DNA of 64,000 nucleotides, taken from NCBI RefSeq assembly GCF_020166335.1, contig NZ_JAIUJR010000002.1, positions 248,001 to 312,000 on the forward strand. The letters run 5' to 3'. Below the pieces are notes generated by a model. That model was not told where the DNA came from. It saw only the letters and a program-made list of their open reading frames with translations, and did no database searches. A program made the position numbers and the translations under genes. This document shows, in pieces, positions 1 to 7,941 of the stretch (position 1 is its first letter; each line of letters opens with the position of its first letter). Origin of the DNA: Winogradskyella alexanderae (lineage in GTDB: Bacteria; Bacteroidota; Bacteroidia; Flavobacteriales; Flavobacteriaceae).

Positions 1-513
1 AGCCATAAAATTGGTTACGTCTACAACGATATCTGGTATTAAATCCCGCCATTGTATATAATGATAAACAGCCTTTGGGCGCCAGGCCTCTTGAGCGTTA
101 TTGCCTTTATAATAAGTCTCAATTTTTCTAAGTCCACTCAAGAAACAAGCATCACTCACCAAATCGCTAGCTTTAGCATGATCTATATGTCTATCTTCAA
201 TGGCGTTACAAAGAACAAGCTCTGGCCTATAAAAACGAATCATTCTTATCAGCTCTAATTGATGGGTTTTATCATTAGCGAAAAAACCATCTGCAAACTG
301 CATATTAATTCTACTTTGTACACCCAGTATTTTTGCCGCGTTAAATGCTTCTGCATCTCTTGTTTCTGCAGTTCCCCTGGTTCCTAACTCTCCACGTGTT
401 AAATCAATAATTCCCACTTTTTTACCATTGGAAACTTCTTTAGAAAGCGTTGCCCCACACCCTAATTCAACATCATCTGGATGTGCACCAATGGCCAAAA
501 TGTCTAATTTCAT
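1..513 (-). CDS. bshB1: Bacillithiol biosynthesis deacetylase BshB1, partial (3' end outside window)
   Basis: Minus-strand gene starting at the ATG at 513 and running off the left edge; 171 codons are visible with no stop (family usually about 235-240 residues). The N-terminus has the PIG-L/LmbE metal site AHPDD at residues 10-14, the BshB1-like LTRGELGTRGT stretch near residue 40, and a later RHIDH motif. The family deacetylates N-acetylglucosaminyl-malate in the cytoplasm on the way to bacillithiol, the low-molecular-weight thiol of many Bacteroidota. Family assignment is secure; the C-terminus cannot be judged. Confidence 0.88.
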   Translation of the reverse strand, partial: MKLDILAIGAHPDDVELGCGATLSKEVSNGKKVGIIDLTRGELGTRGTAETRDAEAFNAAKILGVQSRINMQFADGFFANDKTHQLELIRMIRFYRPELVLCNAIEDRHIDHAKASDLVSDACFLSGLRKIETYYKGNNAQEAWRPKAVYHYIQWRDLIPDIVVDVTNFMA

Positions 514-664
514 CTAATTTTAATTTTTCTGTGTTATCAAAAATATTAAAAAGTAGTTAGATAACCGGACACTTAGCACTTCGCAAACGTTATCGATTTA
601 AAATCTTTCGTTTTTAGGAGCAATCTTTTAAATGAAATTGAAAAGTTCGCAATAATCTCAAAGC

Positions 665-708
665 ATGACATTCGTCATAATTAATGGCCCCTATTGCCTT
701 TAACTTTA
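665..708 (+). promoter_or_regulatory. Palindrome ATGAC-N4-GTCAT plus -7 box before the SLC13 gene
   Basis: ATGACATTCGTCAT at 665-678 is a perfect inverted repeat (ATGAC/GTCAT, 4-bp spacer). The -7 box TAACTTTA is at 701-708, its first T lying 29.5 bp from the palindrome centre. Five other promoters in this window have the same arrangement. If transcription starts about 12 nt past the T, the palindrome centre is near -41.5, the class II Crp/Fnr activator position. The regulator itself is not in the window. Confidence 0.7.
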
Positions 709-733
709 CCATGAAATTAGAGATAGTACGCCA

Positions 734-2572
734 ATGAGCTTAATGCTTACAATTTTAATCATCACTATAGCCCTTTTTATTTGGGGCAAATTTACACCAG
801 ATATTATTGCCTTGCTTTCCATGTTAAGCCTATATATTTTCGGGATTCTTAACCTTGATGAAACATTAAGTGGTTTCAGTAACCCAACGGTAATTATGAT
901 TGCCGCATTATTTATTATTGGTGAAGGTCTATCGCAGACAGGATGGACTGCAATGGCTGGAGAAAAGTTTATTAAACTCGCAGGTAAAAGTTCAACAAAA
1001 CTTTTATTAATTACCACATTAGGATCAGGATTACTTTCAGGAGTTGTGAGTAATACAGGTACCGTGGCTACTTTAATGCCTGTTACAATCTCTTCGGCAT
1101 GGAGTATAGGTACACTCCCTTCAAAAATGTTAATGCCTGTAGCATTCGGTTCCAACACTGGAGGGCTTTTAACATTAACAGGTACGCCACCCAACATTAT
1201 CGTTAACAATACCATGCTAGAAAGTGGTCTAGAGGGTTTTGGATTCTTCGAATTTGGTCTTATCGGACTTCCGCTTTTATTATTAGGACTGCTATATTTT
1301 AAATTTATAGGACATCGATTACTGCCCAGCAATAAAACAAATAATAAACCAGTGGATATAAGCTCTACACTTCATAAATGGATTGAAGCCTACAAGGTAG
1401 ATGACGACTATTATAGATTACGTGTTAGGTCCGTATCGCCTTTATTAGGTACTAAAATTGGTGACTGGAATTTTGAAGATAATCATAGTGTTTCAATTTT
1501 AAGAATAAAACGAAGACACCCAAATAGACTTAAAGGCAATGAACCTTTTATTGAATTTCCAGATAATGAAACCGAATTTAAGTACCACGATATCATAACA
1601 GTAAAAGGCGATACGCAAGCTATAAATGCTTTAATGATAAAATTTAGATTAGGGCTTCTACCGTTAGAGCCTGTTGCCGATGAGCTTAGAAATAATCTCA
1701 TAAACCAAGAGGTTGGAATGGCGGAAGTACTTGTAACACCAAAGTCAGTGCTAGTAGGAAGAAAAATAAGAATAGGACGCTTCTTTAAGCGTTTTGGTGT
1801 GCAACTTATGGCAGCATCGCGCAACAATAAACCATTTACCGAGAGAGAAGTTACTGTAAAAGCTGGAGATGCTTTTTTAATTAGAGGTATTTGGAGTGAT
1901 ATTGAGCAACTAAAGGTGCATTACGAAAACTTAGTGATATGTGGCAGTCCTGAAGGAATGTCCAAAACAGTAACAAATCTTACATTCAAGTCTTACATAG
2001 CCTTATTTGCCTTGGCTTTAATGATTGTTTTATTGGTTTTTAACCTTGTCCCTGGTGCTGTTGCTGCATTAATTTCAGCAGGTATAATTTTAATCATGGG
2101 CTGTGTTCCTATTACAAAAGCCTACAAAGGTATTAGCTGGATAAGTGTTGTTATGATTGCTGCCATGATACCAATGGGCATTGCCTTACAAAAAACAGGT
2201 ACTGCAAATTTAATTGCACAGGGGCTCGTTAATTCCCTAGGTAATTTACATCCTGTAGCATTATTGGCAGGTGTATTTTTGTTAACTACAGGATTTAGTC
2301 AGGTAATCAACAATTCTGCAACCGCAGTTCTTATGGCCCCAATAGTAATTATCGCCGCGAACACCTTAGGCTTATCTGCAGCACCTTTTATGATTGCTGT
2401 AGCTATCAGCGCTTCAACAGCTTTTTTAACACCAGTAGGTACAACCACTAATGCAATGGTAATGACATCAGGTGGTTACAAGTTTATAGATTATGTAAGA
2501 GTAGGGTCACCCTTGCTCCTACTATTCCTAATAACAACATTAATATTAGTGCCATTAATCTGGCCATTTTAA
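734..2572 (+). CDS. SLC13 (DASS) family transporter with two internal TrkA-C domains
   Basis: 612-residue inner-membrane transporter. Membrane segments fill about residues 1-190 and 410-612. Between them are two RCK_C/TrkA-C-like cytosolic domains (about 220-300 and 325-395). The paired DASS motifs are visible: SNTGT at 106-110 and NNSATAV in the C-terminal half, which in this family form the sodium and anion site. Members move dicarboxylates, sulfate or other anions with sodium; the substrate cannot be read here. The pckA gene starts 25 nt downstream, which hints at C4-dicarboxylate use. The gene is preceded by the shared palindromic promoter at 665-708. Confidence 0.85.
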   Translation: MSLMLTILIITIALFIWGKFTPDIIALLSMLSLYIFGILNLDETLSGFSNPTVIMIAALFIIGEGLSQTGWTAMAGEKFIKLAGKSSTKLLLITTLGSGLLSGVVSNTGTVATLMPVTISSAWSIGTLPSKMLMPVAFGSNTGGLLTLTGTPPNIIVNNTMLESGLEGFGFFEFGLIGLPLLLLGLLYFKFIGHRLLPSNKTNNKPVDISSTLHKWIEAYKVDDDYYRLRVRSVSPLLGTKIGDWNFEDNHSVSILRIKRRHPNRLKGNEPFIEFPDNETEFKYHDIITVKGDTQAINALMIKFRLGLLPLEPVADELRNNLINQEVGMAEVLVTPKSVLVGRKIRIGRFFKRFGVQLMAASRNNKPFTEREVTVKAGDAFLIRGIWSDIEQLKVHYENLVICGSPEGMSKTVTNLTFKSYIALFALALMIVLLVFNLVPGAVAALISAGIILIMGCVPITKAYKGISWISVVMIAAMIPMGIALQKTGTANLIAQGLVNSLGNLHPVALLAGVFLLTTGFSQVINNSATAVLMAPIVIIAANTLGLSAAPFMIAVAISASTAFLTPVGTTTNAMVMTSGGYKFIDYVRVGSPLLLLFLITTLILVPLIWPF

Positions 2573-2597
2573 AAGAATTTAAGTAAATTATTAACTC

Positions 2598-4235
2598 ATG
2601 GAAACATTATTAAAAGATCAAAAGATGAAAACTAGAGACCTTAACAAGTACGGCATCATAGATTCTAAAGTTCATTGGAATTTATCGTCTGAAGAATTAC
2701 AAGCCATTACTGTTGAAAAAGGAATGGGAAGAGAAACTGCAAATGGCACTTTAGCTATTAATACCGGAAAATTCACTGGACGTTCACCTCAAGATAGATT
2801 CTTGGTTAAAGATGATTATACCAAAGATCGGGTATGGTGGGGAAAAACTAATAAGGGAATTTCTCCTGAGAACTTTGATTACCTTCAGGGAGAAATAGAA
2901 AAATACCTAAGCGGCAAGGAAATTTTTGCTCGCGACGGATTTGTATGTGCTGACCCTAAGTATAGAATGGGTGTAAGAACAATAACCGAATACCCTTGGT
3001 CTAATATGTTTATTTATAACATGTTCTTAAGACCAACTCCAGAAGAATTAGAAAATTTTGAAGAAGAATGGTTAGTACTTTGTGCTCCTGGTTACGAATG
3101 CCCAGAGCCTGCTAAATATGGTTTAAGACAAGGTAATTTCTCAATACTTAATTTCACTAAAAAAATTGCTCTTGTTGGGGGTTCTGCTTACACAGGCGAG
3201 ATGAAAAAAGGTATTTTCTCCGCGTTGAATATGATTTTACCTGTTGATAAAAACGTATTACCTATGCACTGTTCAGCAAACGTTGGTGAAGACGGTGAAA
3301 CAGCTATATTCTTTGGATTATCTGGTACAGGTAAGACAACATTATCTGCAGATCCAGACAGAAAATTAATAGGTGATGACGAGCATGGTTGGACAGCCGA
3401 AAACAGAATCTTTAATTTTGAAGGTGGTTGTTATGCAAAAGTTATTGATTTAACTGAAGAGAAAGAGCCAGACATCTATAGAGCTATTAAACCTGGTGCT
3501 ATTTTGGAAAATGTCATTTTTAAAGATAATGGAGAAGTAGATTACATGGATAGTAGCATTACCCAAAACACACGTGTAAGCTATCCTATTTACCATATAG
3601 ATAACATTCAACAACCATCTTATGCAGACAATCCTAAGAACATCTTCTTCTTAACTTGTGATGCTTTTGGCGTATTACCTCCTGTATCTAAATTAACTCC
3701 AGGTCAGGCAGCATATCATTTTATTTCTGGTTACACAGCAAAAGTGGCTGGTACAGAAGCAGGTATTACTGAACCTGTCCCATCTTTCTCGGCTTGTTTT
3801 GGTGAGCCATTTATGCCATTACACCCAACAAAGTATGCAGAAATGCTAAGTAAGAAAATGCAAGAAGCTGGAGTTAATGTCTGGTTACTGAACACTGGTT
3901 GGAGTGGTGGCCCTTATGGTGTTGGTTCTCGTATCAAGCTTAAATATACAAGAGCTATGATTACTGCTATTCTTAATGGAGAATTAGATAATGTCGATTA
4001 CGAGCAACATCCTATTTTTGGACTAAATATGCCAAAATACATACCTAACGTGCCAACAGAAATGTTAGATCCAATGAATACTTGGCTACAAAAAGGTGCT
4101 TACATTAGTAAAGCAATTCAATTGGCACATTCGTTCCACTTGAATTTTGAGAAATTTGCTAGTGAAGCGTCAAATGAAATTATAGAAGGCGGTCCACTGA
4201 TTGATGAACACCATCACTTAGGTGACCATGTATAA
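2598..4235 (+). CDS. pckA: ATP-dependent phosphoenolpyruvate carboxykinase
   Basis: 545 residues, close to the family norm of about 530-540. It converts oxaloacetate plus ATP to PEP, CO2 and ADP in gluconeogenesis, or the reverse as an anaplerotic step. Visible signatures are GRSPQDRF near residue 60, the kinase-1 P-loop GLSGTGKTT near 240, and the kinase-2/metal motif LIGDDEHGW about 15 residues later. An in-frame ATG nine codons downstream is an alternative start. It lies 25 nt after the SLC13 transporter and ends at a strong hairpin terminator, so the two probably share a transcript driven by the promoter at 665. Confidence 0.96.
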   Translation: METLLKDQKMKTRDLNKYGIIDSKVHWNLSSEELQAITVEKGMGRETANGTLAINTGKFTGRSPQDRFLVKDDYTKDRVWWGKTNKGISPENFDYLQGEIEKYLSGKEIFARDGFVCADPKYRMGVRTITEYPWSNMFIYNMFLRPTPEELENFEEEWLVLCAPGYECPEPAKYGLRQGNFSILNFTKKIALVGGSAYTGEMKKGIFSALNMILPVDKNVLPMHCSANVGEDGETAIFFGLSGTGKTTLSADPDRKLIGDDEHGWTAENRIFNFEGGCYAKVIDLTEEKEPDIYRAIKPGAILENVIFKDNGEVDYMDSSITQNTRVSYPIYHIDNIQQPSYADNPKNIFFLTCDAFGVLPPVSKLTPGQAAYHFISGYTAKVAGTEAGITEPVPSFSACFGEPFMPLHPTKYAEMLSKKMQEAGVNVWLLNTGWSGGPYGVGSRIKLKYTRAMITAILNGELDNVDYEQHPIFGLNMPKYIPNVPTEMLDPMNTWLQKGAYISKAIQLAHSFHLNFEKFASEASNEIIEGGPLIDEHHHLGDHV

Positions 4236-4250
4236 TAATTCCATGATAAG

Positions 4251-4274
4251 AAAGAGCCCAGAAATGGGCTCTTT
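4251..4274 (+). terminator. Rho-independent terminator after pckA
   Basis: Perfect 10-bp stem AAAGAGCCCA/TGGGCTCTTT closed by a GAAA tetraloop (4261-4264). It begins 15 nt after the pckA stop and lies upstream of the best start of the next gene, which argues against the longer reading of that gene. Confidence 0.85.
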
Positions 4275-4290
4275 TATGATATTTCAAAAA

Positions 4291-4962
4291 ATGAAATATA
4301 TTTTATTTGCCCTCTTTGCCTTAACTATACTATTTACTAGTAAAGGACAAAACCTTTCGGAAGATTATTTGGGATCTTGGTACACTTATGGAAGTAGTCA
4401 TAGGTTAAATGAAAGATTTAGTATTCATCCTTATGGAGAACTTAGGTTTTATGAAGCATCTTCAAACTACAACCTGGCCTTTATATCACTTAGAACTGAG
4501 TATCACTTTAAAAATAACCAAAGCTTAGGGTTAGGTTATGCCTATCTTGATATAGATACTGTGTTTGAATTTGACAACCAGCCTAATGTTCATGAAAACA
4601 GGTTGCTTGAGCAGTACACCATATCACATAAGCATAGAAATCTTAAAATAGCGCATAGAGTACGATTTGAGCACCGTTTTCTAGATTTTAGGAATAGGAA
4701 TGAATTACAAAACCGATTTAGATATCGAATTAAATTTACCTTTACCGTAGACGAGACCCTAAGTTTAGTTATGTCCGAAGAACCATTCGTTAATTTTCAA
4801 GACCAAGTTTTTCATGAAAATCGTTTCTATGCTGGGCTTGGTGTTAATGTTGCTAAAAACTCACAAATTCAGCTTGGCTATTTAAAGCAACATATCAGGG
4901 ATAACAACCTCAATAGATTAATACTTGGGATAAGCATAAAAACAGACTCACGCAAATTATAA
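4291..4962 (+). CDS. DUF2490 domain-containing secreted or outer-membrane protein
   Basis: 223 residues from the ATG at 4291. The first 20 residues are a typical signal peptide ending before QNLSEDYLGSW. The rest is rich in alternating aromatic/polar strands (FRYRIKFTF, LGLGYAYLD), typical of the DUF2490 beta-barrel-like family common in Bacteroidota; function unknown. The open frame extends upstream to 4222, but that reading would cross the pckA stop and the 4251-4274 terminator and bury the signal peptide, so I reject it. Convergent with the next gene, 4 nt apart. Confidence 0.75.
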   Translation: MKYILFALFALTILFTSKGQNLSEDYLGSWYTYGSSHRLNERFSIHPYGELRFYEASSNYNLAFISLRTEYHFKNNQSLGLGYAYLDIDTVFEFDNQPNVHENRLLEQYTISHKHRNLKIAHRVRFEHRFLDFRNRNELQNRFRYRIKFTFTVDETLSLVMSEEPFVNFQDQVFHENRFYAGLGVNVAKNSQIQLGYLKQHIRDNNLNRLILGISIKTDSRKL

Positions 4963-4966
4963 AAGT

Positions 4967-6109
4967 CTATATCGTATTGATAGCTTGTTCTATATCTTGT
5001 TTTATATCCTTTACATTTTCAATACCAACAGAAAATCGAATAAGATGATCACTAATTCCAACTTTATCACGTTCATCTTGTGTTAATAAGGCATGGGACG
5101 TTAAATGTGGTGAAATAACCGTACTTTCAATTCCTGCCAAGCTCATTGAAGATTTTATAAGCTTAAGTTGTTTTTGAAATTTATATGAATCTAGATTTTC
5201 AGTCAGCTCAAAAGATAACATTGCGCCAAATCCTCTCATTTGCGATTTGGCCAATTTATGCTCAGGATGTGATTTTAATCCAGGGTAATATACTTTAGAA
5301 ATCTTTGGATGGTTCTGAAGCCATTTTGCTAGTTTCATAGCATTTTTTGTTTGTGCCTTTACTCGTAATCCAAGGGTTTTCATACTTCTTTCTAGCATCC
5401 AAACCGTCATGTCGCTAAGACTGCCTCCAAGATTTTTGGCAACGTTCCAAATACGCTCAATATTTTCTGATGAACTCGCTACGGCTCCTGCACAAATATC
5501 ACTATGACCTCCAAAATACTTAGTCGCTGAATGCATAACCATATCAATGCCGTAATCTAAAGGATTTTGATTAACCGGTGAGGCAAATGTGTTGTCCATT
5601 GAAGTTACTACGCCTTTTGATTTTGCCAAATTAGATATGGCTTTCATGTTTGTGATTGTCATCAAAGGATTAGAAGGTGTTTCAATATGAATTAATTTCG
5701 TGTTGGACTGCATGGCGTTTTCAAAATCTCTTACATCATAACCTTCCGTGAAAGTAAATTCAATACCATATTTAGGAAACTCCTCCTTTATAAAATTTAC
5801 GGTACCACCATAAAGTGTGTTCTGCACTACTAAATGATCTCCTTTTTGTAGGAAGGCTAAAAACATAGTACTTATAGCGGCCATTCCTGAACCAAAAATA
5901 ATAGCTTCTTCAGCGTGTTCTAGAGCGGCTATTTTTTTTGCGAGATACTCTTGGTTTGGTGTATTAAAGTATCTTGGATATCGTTTAACATCTACATCTA
6001 AAAATTCATAAGAAGAGCTTAAAAATATTGGGGAGACAGCACCTTTAAATTGTTTGTCCTTTATTTCACCAACGTGGGTACATATTGTATTTAAACCATA
6101 TTTTTTCAT
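4967..6109 (-). CDS. Trans-sulfuration family PLP enzyme (cystathionine gamma-synthase / gamma-lyase type)
   Basis: 380 residues, full length for the Cys/Met metabolism PLP family. The Schiff-base lysine is K197 in HSATKYFGGH; D172 in MDNTFAS would hold the pyridine nitrogen; the YGGT loop is at about 100-103; RYFNTPNQ near 47 matches the tetramer-partner phosphate region. Members make or cleave cystathionine or release methanethiol from methionine. The sequence seen by eye does not separate synthase, gamma-lyase and methionine gamma-lyase. Single gene, convergent with DUF2490. Confidence 0.88.
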   Translation of the reverse strand: MKKYGLNTICTHVGEIKDKQFKGAVSPIFLSSSYEFLDVDVKRYPRYFNTPNQEYLAKKIAALEHAEEAIIFGSGMAAISTMFLAFLQKGDHLVVQNTLYGGTVNFIKEEFPKYGIEFTFTEGYDVRDFENAMQSNTKLIHIETPSNPLMTITNMKAISNLAKSKGVVTSMDNTFASPVNQNPLDYGIDMVMHSATKYFGGHSDICAGAVASSSENIERIWNVAKNLGGSLSDMTVWMLERSMKTLGLRVKAQTKNAMKLAKWLQNHPKISKVYYPGLKSHPEHKLAKSQMRGFGAMLSFELTENLDSYKFQKQLKLIKSSMSLAGIESTVISPHLTSHALLTQDERDKVGISDHLIRFSVGIENVKDIKQDIEQAINTI

Positions 6110-6147
6110 GGTAGCGCGTAATTGTAGTGACTGAAAAAGTAAAGATA

Positions 6148-7077
6148 TTATTTCTTATTGAGAAAAAACATCACAATGACATGTGGAATTGTGATAGCTG
6201 CTAAAAAGGCGAAAAATAAGGTTATGAACTGAAGCTCCAATCCTTGAGAAATATAATACACAATTACCAAACCAATAACCGAAATAAGCCAATAGATTAA
6301 TGAAGACTTAATATATTTAATTATAGTTCTTGAATTTATTTGTCCATGGAGCGATTCAATTTGATCTCTTAGTGAGGGCATAGAATGCCAGACTATAAAG
6401 TAAATTGCAAATGCCCAGAGCAATGAAGCTAACTTAAATAAAAGTGCAAATAGCACTAGAAGAAAAATTTCTTTAAAAAATTCAACTTCAACTTTAAAGT
6501 TTTTCCTATTTAAAAACCCAAAAACAGCCGTTAAAACTATACCTAAAATTAGAAATGCTTGATATGTGACTTCGGATAAATTCACTTGTGTAAGTTCATA
6601 AATAACTTGGCTAGTATCGTCTTGGTTGAAATAAAATAATAGTCCAAATATTAGGATACCATAAGCTACATAAAGAATTTGGCTCTTTATAGTTTGCAAT
6701 AAAAGTTGCGCATGAAAATGTTGCTCCCCAAAATGATAACAACTAAACGCAACAAATACAATTAGTGCAACCAAAGGGAATTTTATAAAAATTAAACATG
6801 TGAAAAGGACCAATAACACATAAAATACCAAATATTTAATAATGTTTGTAGTAGAACCTCTCTTAATGTATCGTATTAAAGATATATCGTTGGAACCGTG
6901 AAAAATACCAACAGTAAGTATTGAGACATATGCAAAGATGGCTTCGAAGGTTTCGTTTATTCGAAGCGTTAACCAAAGCAGGAAAACAGTTAAAACAAGG
7001 GCAAAAATTGAATATTTCACGTTACAAAGGTATTTAAATTTCAAAATGTTTAATTTTTTTATGAAAATTTTAAACAT
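6148..7077 (-). CDS. blh: Brp/Blh-type beta-carotene 15,15'-dioxygenase
   Basis: 309-residue multi-spanning membrane protein that in this family cleaves beta-carotene to retinal. Conserved iron-ligand regions are present: GIFHGSND (H60), CYHFGEQHFH (H115, H120), VWHSMPS (H231) and IPHV (H299). It is divergent from the rhodopsin gene, which needs the retinal. Start is uncertain. The ATG at 7077 gives a basic 19-residue leader, whereas a GTG at 7020 (VKYSIFALV) fits the usual family length and sits just after a minus-strand TACCTTTG box (7032-7025). Confidence 0.88.
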   Translation of the reverse strand: MFKIFIKKLNILKFKYLCNVKYSIFALVLTVFLLWLTLRINETFEAIFAYVSILTVGIFHGSNDISLIRYIKRGSTTNIIKYLVFYVLLVLFTCLIFIKFPLVALIVFVAFSCYHFGEQHFHAQLLLQTIKSQILYVAYGILIFGLLFYFNQDDTSQVIYELTQVNLSEVTYQAFLILGIVLTAVFGFLNRKNFKVEVEFFKEIFLLVLFALLFKLASLLWAFAIYFIVWHSMPSLRDQIESLHGQINSRTIIKYIKSSLIYWLISVIGLVIVYYISQGLELQFITLFFAFLAAITIPHVIVMFFLNKK

Positions 7078-7124
7078 TTATTGTTCAACTTATAGTAAAT
7101 TTGCTTAAACAAAATTATTATAAC

Positions 7125-7889
7125 ATGAAATTACTAACCATTTTATTAGCTGATGTAAGCAAGATTGCTACAGATGATTACGTTGGTTTTACATTCTTTG
7201 TAGGATGTATGGCAATGATGGCGGCTTCGGCCTTTTTCTTTTTATCAATGAATAGCTTTGATAGAAAGTGGAAAACTTCTATCCTGGTATCAGGATTAAT
7301 TACGTTCATTGCAGCGGTGCACTATTGGTACATGAGAGACTATTGGGCAACAGTTGCTGAATCTCCAACATTCTTTAGATATGTAGATTGGGTTCTTACA
7401 GTTCCACTAATGTGTGTAGAATTCTATTTGATTCTTAAAGTTGCTGGAGCGAAAAAATCCTTAATGTGGAAATTGATATTCTGGTCAGTTGTGATGCTTG
7501 TAACAGGTTACTTCGGAGAGGCAATAGCAATCGGAGACCCAACTATGCAGTGGGTATGGGGTCTAATATCAGGTATAGCATATTTCATAATAGTATATAT
7601 TATCTGGTTTGGTGAAGCTAAGAAATTGGCAGAACAAGCAGGAGGGGCAGTATTAGCTGCTCACAAAACATTATGCTGGTTTGTACTAGTTGGATGGGCT
7701 ATCTATCCTGTAGGTTACATCTTAGGTACAGAAGGTGGATTATTTGGTGCACAACTTGTATCAGATATCGGAGCAGCACAACAAGCTATGAATGTTGTTT
7801 ACAACATAGGTGATGCTGTTAACAAAATAGGTTTTGGTCTTGTGGTATATGGTGCTGCAGTAGCATCGAGAGCTGCATCTGAAGCTTAG
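7125..7889 (+). CDS. Proton-pumping rhodopsin (green-type proteorhodopsin)
   Basis: 254 residues, seven helices, from the ATG at 7125; the upstream TTG at 7101 is unlikely because it overlaps the -7 box TAAATTTG at 7096-7103. The helix C motif RYVDWVLTVPLMCVEF gives D88, T92 and E99, the DTE triad of outward proton pumps. H66 pairs with D88 as in proteorhodopsin. K234 in DAVNKIGFG is the retinal Schiff-base lysine. M96 occupies the tuning position (105 in the SAR86 numbering), as in green-absorbing flavobacterial forms. G146 aligns with bacteriorhodopsin W138, the site that forms an opening for carotenoid antennae in xanthorhodopsin. Retinal is supplied by the divergent blh. Confidence 0.96.
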   Translation: MKLLTILLADVSKIATDDYVGFTFFVGCMAMMAASAFFFLSMNSFDRKWKTSILVSGLITFIAAVHYWYMRDYWATVAESPTFFRYVDWVLTVPLMCVEFYLILKVAGAKKSLMWKLIFWSVVMLVTGYFGEAIAIGDPTMQWVWGLISGIAYFIIVYIIWFGEAKKLAEQAGGAVLAAHKTLCWFVLVGWAIYPVGYILGTEGGLFGAQLVSDIGAAQQAMNVVYNIGDAVNKIGFGLVVYGAAVASRAASEA

Positions 7890-7911
7890 AAAAAACTTAT
7901 GAAAAAGAAAG

Positions 7912-7939
7912 AAAAAACCTCTCAGTCGAGAGGTTTTTT
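7912..7939. terminator. Bidirectional terminator between rhodopsin and MATE gene
   Basis: Stem AAAAAACCTCTC/GAGAGGTTTTTT (12 bp) with an AGTC loop at 7924-7927. It has a T-run on the plus strand and an equivalent T-run on the minus strand, so it can end both convergent genes. Confidence 0.88.
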
Positions 7940-7941
7940 CT

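Noticed and set aside
706..1332. 208-codon minus-strand frame opposite the SLC13 gene
   Set aside because: Shadow of the real plus-strand transporter: low-complexity composition, no domain, no promoter; many similar shadow frames (for example 48918-49421, 42533-42889) were left out for the same reason.
4222..4290. Longer start of the DUF2490 gene overlapping pckA
   Set aside because: It would cross the pckA stop and a GAAA-loop terminator and place 23 residues before a clear signal peptide.
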